Assembly (NCBI RefSeq): GCF_900099815.1
Contig: NZ_FNCW01000003.1
Location: forward strand, 62,001-126,000
Direction of reading: 5' to 3'
DNA: 64,000 nt
From: Psychroflexus sediminis
GTDB lineage: Bacteria > Bacteroidota > Bacteroidia > Flavobacteriales > Flavobacteriaceae
The notes below the pieces were generated by a model. That model was given only the letters and a program-made list of their open reading frames with translations. It was not told the DNA's origin and did no database searches. Made by a program: the position numbers and the translations under genes. How positions within the stretch are numbered: the first letter of the stretch is position 1; each line of letters starts with the position of its first letter. Of this stretch, positions 18,481-27,829 are shown one piece after another.

Positions 18481-19821
18481 ATGATGAGAAGCAAAACATT
18501 TATTTATCTCATTCTAATAATTTGGAATTTCGATTTGGCCTATTCTCAAAGTCAATTTGAATTTGATGATCAAGATAAAAGAGCTGTTACATTAAAATTC
18601 GACTCTGTTAACAATCTGATTATTCTTTCAACCTTGTTAAATGGAGAATTCATCAATTTCTTAGTCGATACCGGAGTCAATAAAACCAAAGTTTTTGCTC
18701 AGCCAAAAGATTCAAGTCTTCTGGAAAATGCAGAATATATATCCATGCGAAGTCTTGGGAGTTCGGAGCCTGTAAAAGGCTATAAAACCCAAAATAACAC
18801 TATCGATTTCGGTCCCATTACGGGTAAAAATCAGGAAGTTTATTACATCACCGACCCTCGCTTTGATCTGGCTGGTAAATTAGGTGTCAATGTTCAGGGC
18901 ATCATTGGCTATGAATTGTTTAAAGGCTTTATTGTTCGACTGAATTATAATAATGAAAGTCTCAGGCTATATCAACGCCATAAGTTTAACAGAAAACTGC
19001 GAAGATTTGATAACATCAATTTCAGACTTATCCGTAAAAAACCTCATATCAAAACCGCTGTTGAATTTTTAAACGGCTCTGAAAAGGATCTGGTGTTCCT
19101 TTTAGATACAGGGTCCAGTGATTCTTTCTGGCTGTTCGAAGATAAAGATGTACCCGTTCCCGAAAAGGCTTTTACCGATTTTGTGGGCTATGGATTGGAA
19201 CTTGCTATAGAGGGAAAGCGAACCAAATTTAAATCTGCCAAAATTGGTGACTATAAGTTGCCAGCGCCAAGAGTTGCCTACATAGATTCAATTTCTGCAC
19301 AATTGTTTACTGCAGATCGATTTAAAGATGGCATTATAGGTTCTGAAATTTTAAGAAGATTTGTCTGGTTTTTTGATTATGAGAGTCGAAATTTATATCT
19401 GAGATCAAATCGAAATTTTAACGATAATACCAATTATGACCGCAGCGGCTTAATTTTGATGTACGTGGGTGATGAAATCACCAAGACAAGAATACCCGTT
19501 ATGGTGAGAGTTGATGACGAAACAAACTATAACTCCTCAAATGCAGAAAATAAATTTGAAATAAGACTTCAAATCTCTAAGATTCTTCAAGTTTCTCAGA
19601 TTCGACCTAACTCTCCAGCTGCAGGTATTGATATCAAAATAGGCGACAGAATTTTAAAACTAAACGGAAAAACAGTCAATAATATGTCGCTGGAAGACAT
19701 CAATACTTTATTGAGCAGCGAAGAAGGTAAACGCATAAAAATACAGATTAAAAGAGGTGATAATATTCTGAAGAGAGAACTTTTTTTAAGCTCTCAGCTT
19801 AATAAACTTTCCGATAATTAG
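18481..19821 (+). CDS. Exported aspartyl protease with two DTG motifs and PDZ
   Basis: A 446-residue protein. A signal peptide covers about residues 1-22 and ends AYSQ. Two retropepsin-like lobes follow, each with its own DTG motif (Asp63 in LVDTGVNKT and Asp209 in LLDTGSSDS), each followed by the IIG[YS]E turn seen in such proteases. A PDZ domain occupies about 367-430 (SPAAGIDIKIGDRILKLNG). Active site and domain order suggest a periplasmic or surface protease that recognises C-terminal peptides, but activity is unproven. It starts ATGATG, so 18484 is equally possible. Confidence 0.82.
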   Translation: MMRSKTFIYLILIIWNFDLAYSQSQFEFDDQDKRAVTLKFDSVNNLIILSTLLNGEFINFLVDTGVNKTKVFAQPKDSSLLENAEYISMRSLGSSEPVKGYKTQNNTIDFGPITGKNQEVYYITDPRFDLAGKLGVNVQGIIGYELFKGFIVRLNYNNESLRLYQRHKFNRKLRRFDNINFRLIRKKPHIKTAVEFLNGSEKDLVFLLDTGSSDSFWLFEDKDVPVPEKAFTDFVGYGLELAIEGKRTKFKSAKIGDYKLPAPRVAYIDSISAQLFTADRFKDGIIGSEILRRFVWFFDYESRNLYLRSNRNFNDNTNYDRSGLILMYVGDEITKTRIPVMVRVDDETNYNSSNAENKFEIRLQISKILQVSQIRPNSPAAGIDIKIGDRILKLNGKTVNNMSLEDINTLLSSEEGKRIKIQIKRGDNILKRELFLSSQLNKLSDN

Positions 19822-19832
19822 GGCAAACAATG

Positions 19833-19858
19833 ACTTTTCCTTTAAGGGAAGTGTTTTT
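19833..19858 (+). terminator. Possible weak terminator after the protease gene
   Basis: Imperfect inverted repeat (ACTTTTCC / GGGAAGT) followed by GTTTTTT, 11 bp after the stop. The stem has mismatches, so the call is tentative. Confidence 0.35.
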
Positions 19859-20117
19859 TGTTCTGCTTGAGGTAAAGACGCTTAAGGGTTTCCGGACAGG
19901 TCCTTTGCGTCCAAAGTCTTAGATAGCTCTTGTACGGGCCTTTTTTATTTTGACCAAAAACCAGGAGAGAAATAATACACAAAAAAAAGCGAAAAGTTTT
20001 ACATGAAGTAAATGTACTCCACAATTTTATACCTTAATTTCTCTTCATATTCTAAATCTTAATTTTTTTAGTTTACAGACTTATGAGTAATTTCGCCATT
20101 CAAAATAATTTCTAAGC
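19842..20117. other. Intergenic stretch before valS with short structured part
   Basis: Between the protease gene and valS there is no convincing gene. GACGC and GCGTC bracket an inner AAGG/CCTT pairing at about 19876-19911, which could fold. On the minus strand a 60-codon frame (19842-20024) reads like a signal peptide plus a short basic tail, but it starts only with TTG. I treat it as unproven. Confidence 0.35.
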
Positions 20118-22745
20118 ATGTCAAGCAAACTTGAATATAATTCAAAAGAATCTGAGCAAAAATGGTATTCCTTCTGGGAAAAACACGAATTTTTTCATTC
20201 GGAAGTAGATGAAAGGGAAGCTTATTCTATAGTCATTCCTCCACCAAATGTTACAGGGGTATTACATATGGGGCATATGCTCAACAATACTATTCAGGAT
20301 GTTCTTGTAAGACGAGCAAGATTGCTTGGGAAAAACGCCTGTTGGGTACCTGGGACGGACCATGCGTCTATCGCTACTGAAGCCAAGGTTGTCGCTAAGC
20401 TAAAGGAAAAGGGCATTTCAAAATCAGATTTATCTCGAGAAGAATTCTTAAGCCACGCCTGGGAATGGACCAATGATTATGGAGGCAGAATATTGAATCA
20501 ACTCAAGAAACTTGGCGCATCCTGTGACTGGCAGAGAACCAAATTTACCCTGGATGATGACATGTATGAATCTGTAATTCAATCGTTTATAGATTTACAC
20601 AACAAGGGTTTGATTTACAGAGGTTACCGCATGGTAAACTGGGATCCTGAAGCTCAAACGACCTTGTCTGATGAAGAAGTCATTTACAAGGAAAAACAGG
20701 GTAAGCTCTATTATATTTCCTACAGTTTAGAAAATTCAGATGAAAAATTAACCATAGCTACTACACGACCAGAAACCATATTTGGAGACTCGGCCATCTG
20801 TATTAATCCAAACGATGAGCGTTTTAGCCATCTTAAGGGGAAAAAAGCTATCGTTCCGCTTGTTGGGAGAAGTATTCCAATTATTGAAGATGAATACGTG
20901 GATATGGAGTTTGGTACAGGTTGCCTGAAGGTGACACCAGCTCATGATGAGAACGATAAAATTCTGGGCGATAAACATCAACTTGAAGTCTATGATATTT
21001 TTAATCCCGATGCGACCTTAAACAGCTTCGGAATGAAGTATGACGGCCAGGATCGTTTTGAAGCCAGGAAAAACTTTGTTAAAGATCTAGAACAAGAGGG
21101 GTTTATAGTGAAGGTTGAAGAGTATACCAATAAAGTGGGAACTTCAGAACGAACCAAAGCTATCATCGAGCCCAGGCTCTCCGACCAGTGGTTTTTGAAG
21201 ATGAAAGACCTTGCTCAGCCTGCCATAGATGCTGTTCTGAAGAGCAATGAGATACAATTGCATCCCAAGAAGTTTGAAAATACGTACAAACATTGGATGG
21301 AAAATATTCGGGATTGGAATATATCTCGCCAGTTATGGTGGGGACATCAGATACCCGCTTTCTTCTATGGCGATGGAGAAAACGATTATGTGGTTGCCAA
21401 AACCAATGAAGAAGCTTTGGTGATGGCAAAAGAAAAATCTGGAAAAGACTTGAGCTTACAGGACCTTAGACAGGACGAAGACGTTTTGGATACCTGGTTT
21501 TCCTCCTGGCTCTGGCCAATGAGTGTTTTTGATGGCATCAGAAACCCGGAAAATAAAGAATTTCAATATTACTATCCTACCAATGATTTAGTGACCGGAC
21601 CAGATATTTTATTCTTCTGGGTAGCACGTATGATCATGGCAGGTTATGAATACACCAACCAAAAGCCTTTTGAAAACGTGTATCTCACAGGTTTAGTGAG
21701 AGACAAGAAAAGGCAAAAAATGTCTAAATCTTTAGGGAATTCACCAGATGCCCTGGAGCTAATAGAAAATTACAGTGCAGATGGTGTTAGAGTTGGACTG
21801 CTTCTCAGTAATGCAGCAGGCAACGATTTGCTGTTTGATGAATCCCTTTGTCAACAGGGGAAAGGATTTAGTAATAAGATATGGAATGCCTTCAAACTGA
21901 TTAGGTCCTGGGAGATAGATGCTGATATTGAGCAGCCAGAATCTTCTAAAAAGGCTATAGAATGGTACGACTCAGTTTTTCAGGATAAGCTCAGGGAACT
22001 GGAAGACCATTACAGTAAGTATAGAATGTCTGATGCCTTAATGGCCAGTTATAAGTTGGTTTGGGACGATTTTTGTTCCTGGTTTTTAGAAATTATAAAA
22101 CCTGCATATCAACAGCCTATAGATAAATCAACTCTCGACTCGGCAATTGGATTTTTTGAAGATAATTTAAAAATTCTACATCCTTTCATGCCGTTTGTCA
22201 CCGAAGAGCTATGGCATCAAATCGCTGAACGAAAGCCAACCGAAGCCTTAACTGTTTCTACCTGGCCAGTACAAAAACCATACGATGCTCATCTTATTTC
22301 TGAATTTGACTTTGCTTCTGAAGTTATTTCAGGAATAAGAAGCATAAGAAAGGAGAAAAACATAGCTTTTAAAAACCAAATCGATCTGGTTGTCCTTAAT
22401 AATGAATCCGTTACAACAGCCTTAGATGATGTTATTCTTAAAATGGGAAATATTCAGAATCTGACCTATACAGATTCGCCCGTGGACGGCAGTCTAACAT
22501 TTAGGGTAAAGTCCAATGAATATTTTATACCTGTGGAAGGTGCTATTGATGTTGAAGCTGAAAAAGAAAAGCTGAAAGAGGAACTGAAATATTATGAGGG
22601 TTTTTTGAAATCTGTTGAGAAAAAACTTTCCAATGAACGATTTGTAAGTAATGCGCCAGAACAGGTCGTTAATATTGAGAAACAAAAGAAGGAAGATGCT
22701 TTAGCTCAAATTGAAACGATTACCAAAAGTTTGAGTAGTCTTTAA
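20118..22745 (+). CDS. valS: Valyl-tRNA synthetase
   Basis: Class I aminoacyl-tRNA synthetase that charges tRNA-Val and edits misactivated threonine. It has HMGH near residue 52 in PPPNVTGVLHMGH, an editing domain around 185-330 with TTRPETIFGD, and KMSKS at 534-538. The C-terminal coiled coil (about 810-875) is the tRNA-binding arm. At 875 residues it is of usual bacterial length. No T-box or other leader structure is seen. A terminator follows. Confidence 0.98.
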   Translation: MSSKLEYNSKESEQKWYSFWEKHEFFHSEVDEREAYSIVIPPPNVTGVLHMGHMLNNTIQDVLVRRARLLGKNACWVPGTDHASIATEAKVVAKLKEKGISKSDLSREEFLSHAWEWTNDYGGRILNQLKKLGASCDWQRTKFTLDDDMYESVIQSFIDLHNKGLIYRGYRMVNWDPEAQTTLSDEEVIYKEKQGKLYYISYSLENSDEKLTIATTRPETIFGDSAICINPNDERFSHLKGKKAIVPLVGRSIPIIEDEYVDMEFGTGCLKVTPAHDENDKILGDKHQLEVYDIFNPDATLNSFGMKYDGQDRFEARKNFVKDLEQEGFIVKVEEYTNKVGTSERTKAIIEPRLSDQWFLKMKDLAQPAIDAVLKSNEIQLHPKKFENTYKHWMENIRDWNISRQLWWGHQIPAFFYGDGENDYVVAKTNEEALVMAKEKSGKDLSLQDLRQDEDVLDTWFSSWLWPMSVFDGIRNPENKEFQYYYPTNDLVTGPDILFFWVARMIMAGYEYTNQKPFENVYLTGLVRDKKRQKMSKSLGNSPDALELIENYSADGVRVGLLLSNAAGNDLLFDESLCQQGKGFSNKIWNAFKLIRSWEIDADIEQPESSKKAIEWYDSVFQDKLRELEDHYSKYRMSDALMASYKLVWDDFCSWFLEIIKPAYQQPIDKSTLDSAIGFFEDNLKILHPFMPFVTEELWHQIAERKPTEALTVSTWPVQKPYDAHLISEFDFASEVISGIRSIRKEKNIAFKNQIDLVVLNNESVTTALDDVILKMGNIQNLTYTDSPVDGSLTFRVKSNEYFIPVEGAIDVEAEKEKLKEELKYYEGFLKSVEKKLSNERFVSNAPEQVVNIEKQKKEDALAQIETITKSLSSL

Positions 22746-22771
22746 AACTGAAATCTTATTAAAATCCTAAA

Positions 22772-22804
22772 AAAAAAGACCAGTTTAATCGACTGGTCTT
22801 TTTT
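22772..22804. terminator. Bidirectional terminator between valS and ACBP gene
   Basis: GACCAGT and ACTGGTC arms with a 7-nt loop, extended by an A-run on the left and a T-run on the right. It serves the two convergent units. Confidence 0.88.
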
Positions 22805-23108
22805 ATTCTAGCGGGAATTCATCTTCTAAATGAAGACGAGCCAGTTGTATGTATCTTATTTTAGACTCTCTTTTAGTAAATCTTTTTACCTGAAATATGG
22901 CATTTGCTTTGAAAGCATCTACCAGTTGTTCCCCGTTGATGGGGTTTTGGGTGACTTTAAGGTCAGATTCATTCTTAGCCTGTTTGTAGTAAGCATAAAA
23001 ATAAAGAAGAACATCCTGAGGAAATTTCTGTTCGGTCTCACTTACCTTGATATAGGCAAGTTCGAATAAACGGTCTAAGTCTTCTTCAGAATACCTTTCC
23101 AAATCCAT
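22803..23108 (-). CDS. Acyl-CoA-binding protein
   Basis: A 101-residue four-helix protein matching the ACBP family: LFELAYIKVSE, PQDVLLYFYAYYKQA (the family's central signature), then NPINGEQLVDAFKANAI. Such proteins bind medium and long acyl-CoA thioesters in the cytoplasm. The C-terminal part (RFTKRESKIRYIQL) departs from the usual LKGMSKEEAMKAYI region but keeps its spacing. It starts 1 bp after psd and is the last gene of a phospholipid operon. Confidence 0.85.
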   Translation of the reverse strand: MDLERYSEEDLDRLFELAYIKVSETEQKFPQDVLLYFYAYYKQAKNESDLKVTQNPINGEQLVDAFKANAIFQVKRFTKRESKIRYIQLARLHLEDEFPLE

Positions 23109-23109
23109 T

Positions 23110-23769
23110 CTAAGCTTTTTTAGAGATAATAGACTTTCCTCCTTTTACTTTATCATTTATGCTAACAGATATCTCGCTATTCACCGGTAGAAATAGATCT
23201 ACACGAGAACCAAATTTGATGAATCCTGAATCTTGGCCCTGAATGGCCATTTCGCCTTTCTTAGCATAATTTACAATTCGCTTTGCAACTGCACCTGCTA
23301 TTTGTCTGTACAGAATATTTCCAAAATTTTTTGTCTCTATTACCACAGTCGTTCTTTCGTTTTCTTCGCTGGATTTTGGATGCCAGGCCACCAGAAATTT
23401 ACCCGGATGATATTTGCTGTATAAAATTTTCCCTCCAATAGGATAACGCGTGACATGTACATTAATCGGTGACATGAAAATGGATACCTGCAGTCGTTCT
23501 CCTTTGAAATATTCAAGTTCATTGACCTTTTCTATGGCAACGACTTTACCGTCTACAGGAGACAGAATCTGATTTTCATTTTTATTAACCCGGACTTTAG
23601 GGTTTCTGAAAAACTGGGCTATAAGAATGAATATGACAAAGCTGATAATAAAAATGATCGTGATGATCAGTTGATTTTCTTTGCCAAGAAATGAATTTGC
23701 CAGGAGATTGATGGTAATTAAACCAATTAAACTCCATACTAGAATTTTATAGCCTTCTTTATGAAACAT
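23110..23769 (-). CDS. psd: Phosphatidylserine decarboxylase proenzyme, short form
   Basis: Makes phosphatidylethanolamine from phosphatidylserine, using a pyruvoyl group formed by self-cleavage. The cleavage site is Gly187-Ser188 in KFGSRVDLF, giving a 32-residue alpha chain. Two N-terminal helices (about 9-27 and 33-53) anchor it. The His of INVHVTRYP is conserved. At 219 residues it is of the archaeal-type/short class. It shares an 11-nt overlap with cdsA. Confidence 0.94.
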   Translation of the reverse strand: MFHKEGYKILVWSLIGLITINLLANSFLGKENQLIITIIFIISFVIFILIAQFFRNPKVRVNKNENQILSPVDGKVVAIEKVNELEYFKGERLQVSIFMSPINVHVTRYPIGGKILYSKYHPGKFLVAWHPKSSEENERTTVVIETKNFGNILYRQIAGAVAKRIVNYAKKGEMAIQGQDSGFIKFGSRVDLFLPVNSEISVSINDKVKGGKSIISKKA

Positions 23770-24559
23770 AATCTAAGAGTAAAATAAATATAAAAACAAA
23801 TGTACTGGAAAAAAGCATACTATCCATTCTGTCGAAGATCCCGCCGTGTCCAGGCATGATTTTACCACTGTCTTTCACATCTGCTTTTCTTTTGAATTTG
23901 GACTGAACTAAGTCTCCAAGGGTGCCAAATATGCTGACGATAATTGCAAGCATCACCCAGGCCCACCATGATAATAAATCGATATAAATAAAAATAAGGT
24001 AACTCACGATGACTGAAGCTATAGCTCCTCCAAAAAATCCCTCAATTGTTTTTTTGGGAGAAATCCTTTCGAACAGCTTATTCTTTCCAAAATTCTTTCC
24101 TACCAGGTAAGCAAAGGAGTCATTTGTCCATATGAGGACAAAAGTTCCAACAAGGACGTATTCGTAGTTTTCCTTATAAACAGGAATCATGGTTAAGAAG
24201 ATGATAGAAGGAACAATATAAAAAAGGGTAAGCAAATGCTTTCTGCCATCGAAAATGGGAATATCATTTAAGGTATACAAATCTTTCAATAAAAACAGCT
24301 TAACCACCAAAGTCATTGCCATATAAGTGATGAGAAGTGGAAGATAGACTTCTGTGAAATTAAAATAATAAAGCAATACCACTAAGGATACGTAAGAAAT
24401 TATATTTCTAAAACGAAGTAGCGTTTGAAACTCTTTTAAACAAATAAAACCGACTATGGTAAAAAAAAGAAGCAGGAGATAGTGACTCAAAAAAGCAGTA
24501 GAAACTATGATAATAATATATAAAGCACCAGTAATACTCCTTTTAAGAATTTCGGACAT
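23759..24559 (-). CDS. cdsA: Phosphatidate cytidylyltransferase
   Basis: Makes CDP-diacylglycerol from phosphatidate and CTP, the common precursor of bacterial phospholipids. It has eight or so membrane helices over 266 residues and ends with the family signature, KFKRKADVKDSGKIMPGHGG followed by DRMDS (about 215-245). It sits 3 bp after the LUD gene, and its stop overlaps the psd start by 11 nt. The order cdsA-psd places consecutive pathway genes together. Confidence 0.95.
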   Translation of the reverse strand: MSEILKRSITGALYIIIIVSTAFLSHYLLLLFFTIVGFICLKEFQTLLRFRNIISYVSLVVLLYYFNFTEVYLPLLITYMAMTLVVKLFLLKDLYTLNDIPIFDGRKHLLTLFYIVPSIIFLTMIPVYKENYEYVLVGTFVLIWTNDSFAYLVGKNFGKNKLFERISPKKTIEGFFGGAIASVIVSYLIFIYIDLLSWWAWVMLAIIVSIFGTLGDLVQSKFKRKADVKDSGKIMPGHGGIFDRMDSMLFSSTFVFIFILLLDYVS

Positions 24560-24562
24560 TTG

Positions 24563-25168
24563 CTATAAATCTTCTAGAAGGAGCAAATATAAATTTTTTG
24601 GAATACTTCCATAGCTCATAAAATCAGAATCTTTTTTTTCATCAAAGGTTTTGATAGTTGTGATGTTTGTAGGAAGGTTTCTGTCCTGTCGTTTGTTGAT
24701 TTGTTGAAGACCTTCACCGATGGTTTTTATGAGTTGGCTAGTTTTAGCAATAATTATGAAATTTGGAGGTAAGTCTGATAGTTTTTTATCTCCCATCTGA
24801 CTTGAACTTACTAATATAGCGCCCGTATTAGAAATTAAAAACTCACAATCTGAAAGAAAGAAACAAGCTTCTAAATTCTTATTAAAGGTAAGTTTTGTAT
24901 GATCAAATTTAGAATAGATGTCTGGTTTGCTGCAATATACCTCGCATTCATCCCATTCGTTTTCTTTTAATATTTCGGAAAAATTCAGCCTTAATTCGTT
25001 TTCGTTTTCACAGTATAAAAACTTACCGCCATTTTTTTTGAAATTTAGCATAAACTCCTCATCGATAGGGATTTCAGGTCTAGGCATGAATTTACCTATC
25101 TCGTTACCGTTCTCGTCAGTGACTTCTTCTTCGGTATCAATACCTAAAATGCGTTTTAAGAAGTTCAT
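24563..25168 (-). CDS. LUD-domain protein (LutC/YkgG-like)
   Basis: A 201-residue protein whose centre and end (about 90-200) resemble the LUD domain of lactate-utilisation proteins: CFFLSDCEFLISNTGAILVS, then LPPNFIIIAKTSQLI. It lacks the iron-sulfur partners LutA and LutB, so lactate use is not supported. The frame could extend to TTG 25192, but that codon overlaps the -7 box; ATG 25168 gives MNFLKRILGID. It is the first gene of the cdsA-psd-ACBP unit. Confidence 0.78.
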   Translation of the reverse strand: MNFLKRILGIDTEEEVTDENGNEIGKFMPRPEIPIDEEFMLNFKKNGGKFLYCENENELRLNFSEILKENEWDECEVYCSKPDIYSKFDHTKLTFNKNLEACFFLSDCEFLISNTGAILVSSSQMGDKKLSDLPPNFIIIAKTSQLIKTIGEGLQQINKRQDRNLPTNITTIKTFDEKKDSDFMSYGSIPKNLYLLLLEDL

Positions 25169-25189
25169 AAAAATTGCATAAATTTTATC

Positions 25190-25197
25190 CAAATATA
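25190..25197 (-). promoter_or_regulatory. -7 box for the LUD-cdsA-psd-ACBP operon
   Basis: TATATTTG on the minus strand fits TAnnTTTG and lies 21 bp before the ATG at 25168. It shows that this operon is separate from ftsH upstream, whose terminator lies just behind. Confidence 0.6.
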
Positions 25198-25216
25198 CAT
25201 ATATTTAAATATAAAG

Positions 25217-25253
25217 AAAAACCTGAATATGATTAAATCAAAATCAGGTTTTT
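25217..25253 (-). terminator. Terminator of the rsfS-ftsH operon
   Basis: AAAAACCTGA / TCAGGTTTTT arms, 10 bp each, with a 17-nt loop, 28 bp past the ftsH stop on the minus strand. Confidence 0.75.
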
Positions 25254-25281
25254 TAATTTTTATTAATAGTCGATTAATACG

Positions 25282-27351
25282 TTAAGAATCACTTTTTATT
25301 TTATCGTCTTTTTTTGAGTCTTTCTCCTCTTCATTAGACTCTTCATTAGACTCTTCAGGGGAAGAGGCCTTTTCATTCTGATCTTCAACTTTCTTTTTAT
25401 AGGTATTGATCATTTCAGGTTTTTTGAAAGGACGCTCCCCGAAAATTTCAATTAAGTTATCTTTAAAAATGACTTCCTTTTCTAAAAGTAATTCAGCTAA
25501 TTCTGTCAATTGATCCTTGTGTTTCTCAAGAATAGCGATTGCTCTTATATATTGCTCTTCAATGAGTTTTGAAATTTCTTCATCTATCAATTCCGACGTC
25601 TTATCACTATAGGGTTTTGTGAAGTTATAATCAGATTGTCCCGAAGAATCGTAATAGGTCAAATTTCCTATTTTATCATTGAGGCCATAAATAGTAACCA
25701 TGGCCTTAGCCTGCTTAGTTACCTTTTCTAAATCACTTAAAGCTCCTGTAGAAATTTTGTTGAAAATCACTTTTTCTGCTGCACGACCACCCATGGTTGC
25801 ACACATTTCATCAAGAATTTGCTCTGATCTTACAATCTGTCTTTCTTCAGGTAAGTACCAGGCCGCTCCAAGAGATTGTCCGCGGGGGACTATGGTTACC
25901 TTTACAAGCGGAGCAGCATATTCCAGCATCCAGCTTACTGTAGCATGACCAGCTTCATGAAAGGCTATGGTTTTTTTCTCCTCCACGGTCATGATTTTGT
26001 TTTTCTTTTCCAAACCACCAACAATTCTGTCAACAGCATCAAGGAAATCTTGTTTGCCTACAGCTTTGCTGTTATTTCTTGCAGCAATTAATGCCGCTTC
26101 ATTACAAAGGTTTGCAATATCCGCTCCAGAAAATCCGGGAGTTTGTTTGGCCAAGAATTCTGTTTCCAGTTCGTCAGCAACCTTTTTGAGAGGTTTTAAA
26201 TGGACCTCAAAAATTTCTTCACGCTCCCTTACATCTGGTAGGTCAACGTAAATTTGTCGGTCAAATCGACCAGCTCTCATCAGAGCTTTATCCAAAACAT
26301 CGGCACGGTTGGTCGCTGCGATTACAATCACATTGGTGTTGGTCCCAAACCCATCCATTTCCGTTAAGAGCTGATTTAATGTGTTCTCGCGCTCGTCATT
26401 TGATCCGGACATATTGCCTTTTCCCCGGGATCTTCCTATAGCATCAATCTCATCTATAAAAATAATCGATGGTGATTTATCTTTAGCTTGCTTGAATAAA
26501 TCTCTTACTCTTGAAGCACCAACTCCAACAAACATTTCAACGAAATCGGAACCAGATAAAGAGAAAAAGGGGACACCTGCTTCACCCGCAACAGCTTTTG
26601 CCAGTAAGGTTTTACCTGTACCAGGAGGGCCTACTAAAAGAGCGCCTTTAGGTATTTTACCACCAAGATTAGTGTATTTATCCGGGTGTTTAAGAAAATC
26701 AACGATTTCTTGTACCTCATCTTTAGCGCCTTCTAAACCAGCTACATCTTTAAATGAAGTTTTGATATCTTTCTTTTCATCAAACAATTTGGCTTTGGAT
26801 TTTCCTATGTTGAAAATTTGACCACCAGGGCCACCGCCGCCGCCTTTGCTCATACGTCTCATGATAAATATCCAAATACCAACAATCAGTATAATAGGAA
26901 GAAGACCGATTAATATTTCACTAAAATAATTAGACCTTGTATCGTAATAAATACTGGTGTCTAAATTCTGTTCTTCTTTTATTTTTTCAATTTTGTTCTC
27001 GAAGTTTTGTAAATCACCAAATTCGAATGTGTAATCCGGACCGCCAGAAGAAGCAAATACCTGATCTTCATTTGTCCCTTTATGCTGTGGTTCTTTTTCA
27101 GCTTCAGCGGTTAAATAAACTTCAGCGACTCTAGAGTTTTTAATGATATTTATTTTTTCAACATCACCACTTCTTAAGAACTGCTCAAATTGCGCTATAC
27201 TCGTTTGTTTGGGTTCACTAAAACCACTTCCTCCAAAAAATTGAACTCCAAAGAATATGAGGATGATACCTATATAAATCCAATACGAATTAAACTTTGG
27301 TTTTTTTGGATCCTTATTTGCATTTTTTTTCTGTGTTGCTTTATTCGCCAT
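25282..27351 (-). CDS. ftsH: ATP-dependent zinc metalloprotease FtsH
   Basis: Membrane-anchored AAA+ protease that degrades membrane and regulatory proteins. It has two membrane helices (about 23-39 and 146-164) around a periplasmic domain, Walker A GPPGTGKT near residue 240, the SRH with [19 protein letters not shown], and the zinc site HEAGH at 465-469. The C-terminal tail (about 650-689) is a run of Glu, Lys, Asp and Ser with no fold. It forms an operon with rsfS, 17 bp apart. Confidence 0.97.
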   Translation of the reverse strand: MANKATQKKNANKDPKKPKFNSYWIYIGIILIFFGVQFFGGSGFSEPKQTSIAQFEQFLRSGDVEKINIIKNSRVAEVYLTAEAEKEPQHKGTNEDQVFASSGGPDYTFEFGDLQNFENKIEKIKEEQNLDTSIYYDTRSNYFSEILIGLLPIILIVGIWIFIMRRMSKGGGGGPGGQIFNIGKSKAKLFDEKKDIKTSFKDVAGLEGAKDEVQEIVDFLKHPDKYTNLGGKIPKGALLVGPPGTGKTLLAKAVAGEAGVPFFSLSGSDFVEMFVGVGASRVRDLFKQAKDKSPSIIFIDEIDAIGRSRGKGNMSGSNDERENTLNQLLTEMDGFGTNTNVIVIAATNRADVLDKALMRAGRFDRQIYVDLPDVREREEIFEVHLKPLKKVADELETEFLAKQTPGFSGADIANLCNEAALIAARNNSKAVGKQDFLDAVDRIVGGLEKKNKIMTVEEKKTIAFHEAGHATVSWMLEYAAPLVKVTIVPRGQSLGAAWYLPEERQIVRSEQILDEMCATMGGRAAEKVIFNKISTGALSDLEKVTKQAKAMVTIYGLNDKIGNLTYYDSSGQSDYNFTKPYSDKTSELIDEEISKLIEEQYIRAIAILEKHKDQLTELAELLLEKEVIFKDNLIEIFGERPFKKPEMINTYKKKVEDQNEKASSPEESNEESNEEEKDSKKDDKIKSDS

Positions 27352-27368
27352 TCTCTCTTTCTCTTATT

Positions 27369-27740
27369 TTAGTAATTAGACTCGATAGATGTTATTTTTG
27401 CATCTCCCCACAAACTCTCGATATCGTAGTATTCTCGAACTTGTTTTTGGAAAATATGGACGACTACATCTACGTAGTCCATAAGTACCCATTGGGAATT
27501 TTCTAAGCCTTCTACATGCCAGGGCTTGTCTTGCAGTGCTTTACTTACAACTTTTCTTACGGAACTTTCGATGGCATCTACCTGAGTATTGGAATTACCC
27601 GAACACACGATAAAGTAATCGCATACGGTGTTTTCAATGTCTCTTAAATCTATAATTTCAATCTGATTACCCTTAACGTCTTCTATTCCTTGAATTATAT
27701 AGGTGATCAATTGGTCAATTTGCTCTTTCTTTGTACTCAT
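27369..27740 (-). CDS. rsfS: Ribosomal silencing factor RsfS
   Basis: Binds ribosomal protein uL14 and stops subunit joining in stationary phase. The 123-residue protein contains the family pattern CDYFIVCSGNSNTQVDAI, then KPWHVEGLENSQWVLMDYVD and HIFQKQVREYYDIE, each as in RsfS/Iojap. It is the first gene before ftsH and shares a mirrored promoter stretch with birA. Confidence 0.95.
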   Translation of the reverse strand: MSTKKEQIDQLITYIIQGIEDVKGNQIEIIDLRDIENTVCDYFIVCSGNSNTQVDAIESSVRKVVSKALQDKPWHVEGLENSQWVLMDYVDVVVHIFQKQVREYYDIESLWGDAKITSIESNY

Positions 27741-27758
27741 CTAAAAATTTAAATTTTA

Positions 27759-27793
27759 ACGCAAAAATAGGTTTTTAATACCTTTTTTTGCGT
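27759..27793. promoter_or_regulatory. Inverted repeat between divergent rsfS and birA
   Basis: Two 14-bp arms (27759-27772 and 27780-27793) pair with one mismatch around a 7-nt centre. On the minus strand the left arm holds TATTTTTG (27762-27769), a full -7 box for rsfS. On the plus strand the mirrored arm gives TACCTTTT, a near box for birA. It may be a paired divergent promoter, an operator, or both. Confidence 0.5.
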
Positions 27794-27829
27794 CAGTTAA
27801 CAAAAGATTATTCGATATCCAACATCTTT

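Noticed and set aside
19822-20117. T-box or tRNA-like leader before valS
   Set aside because: No T-box core or antiterminator is visible, and the foldable part is more than 200 bp from the start; T-boxes are not typical of this phylum.
24563-25168. Lactate-utilisation operon
   Set aside because: Only a LUD-like domain is present; LutA and LutB partners and any lactate permease are missing.
26381-26821. Open frame of 146 codons on the plus strand opposite ftsH
   Set aside because: It lies wholly inside the conserved AAA+ domain of ftsH on the other strand; the composition is that of an antisense shadow.
27788-27829. Upstream extension of birA to TTG 27788
   Set aside because: It begins inside the 14-bp inverted repeat and adds 14 residues unlike the family; ATG 27830 fits.
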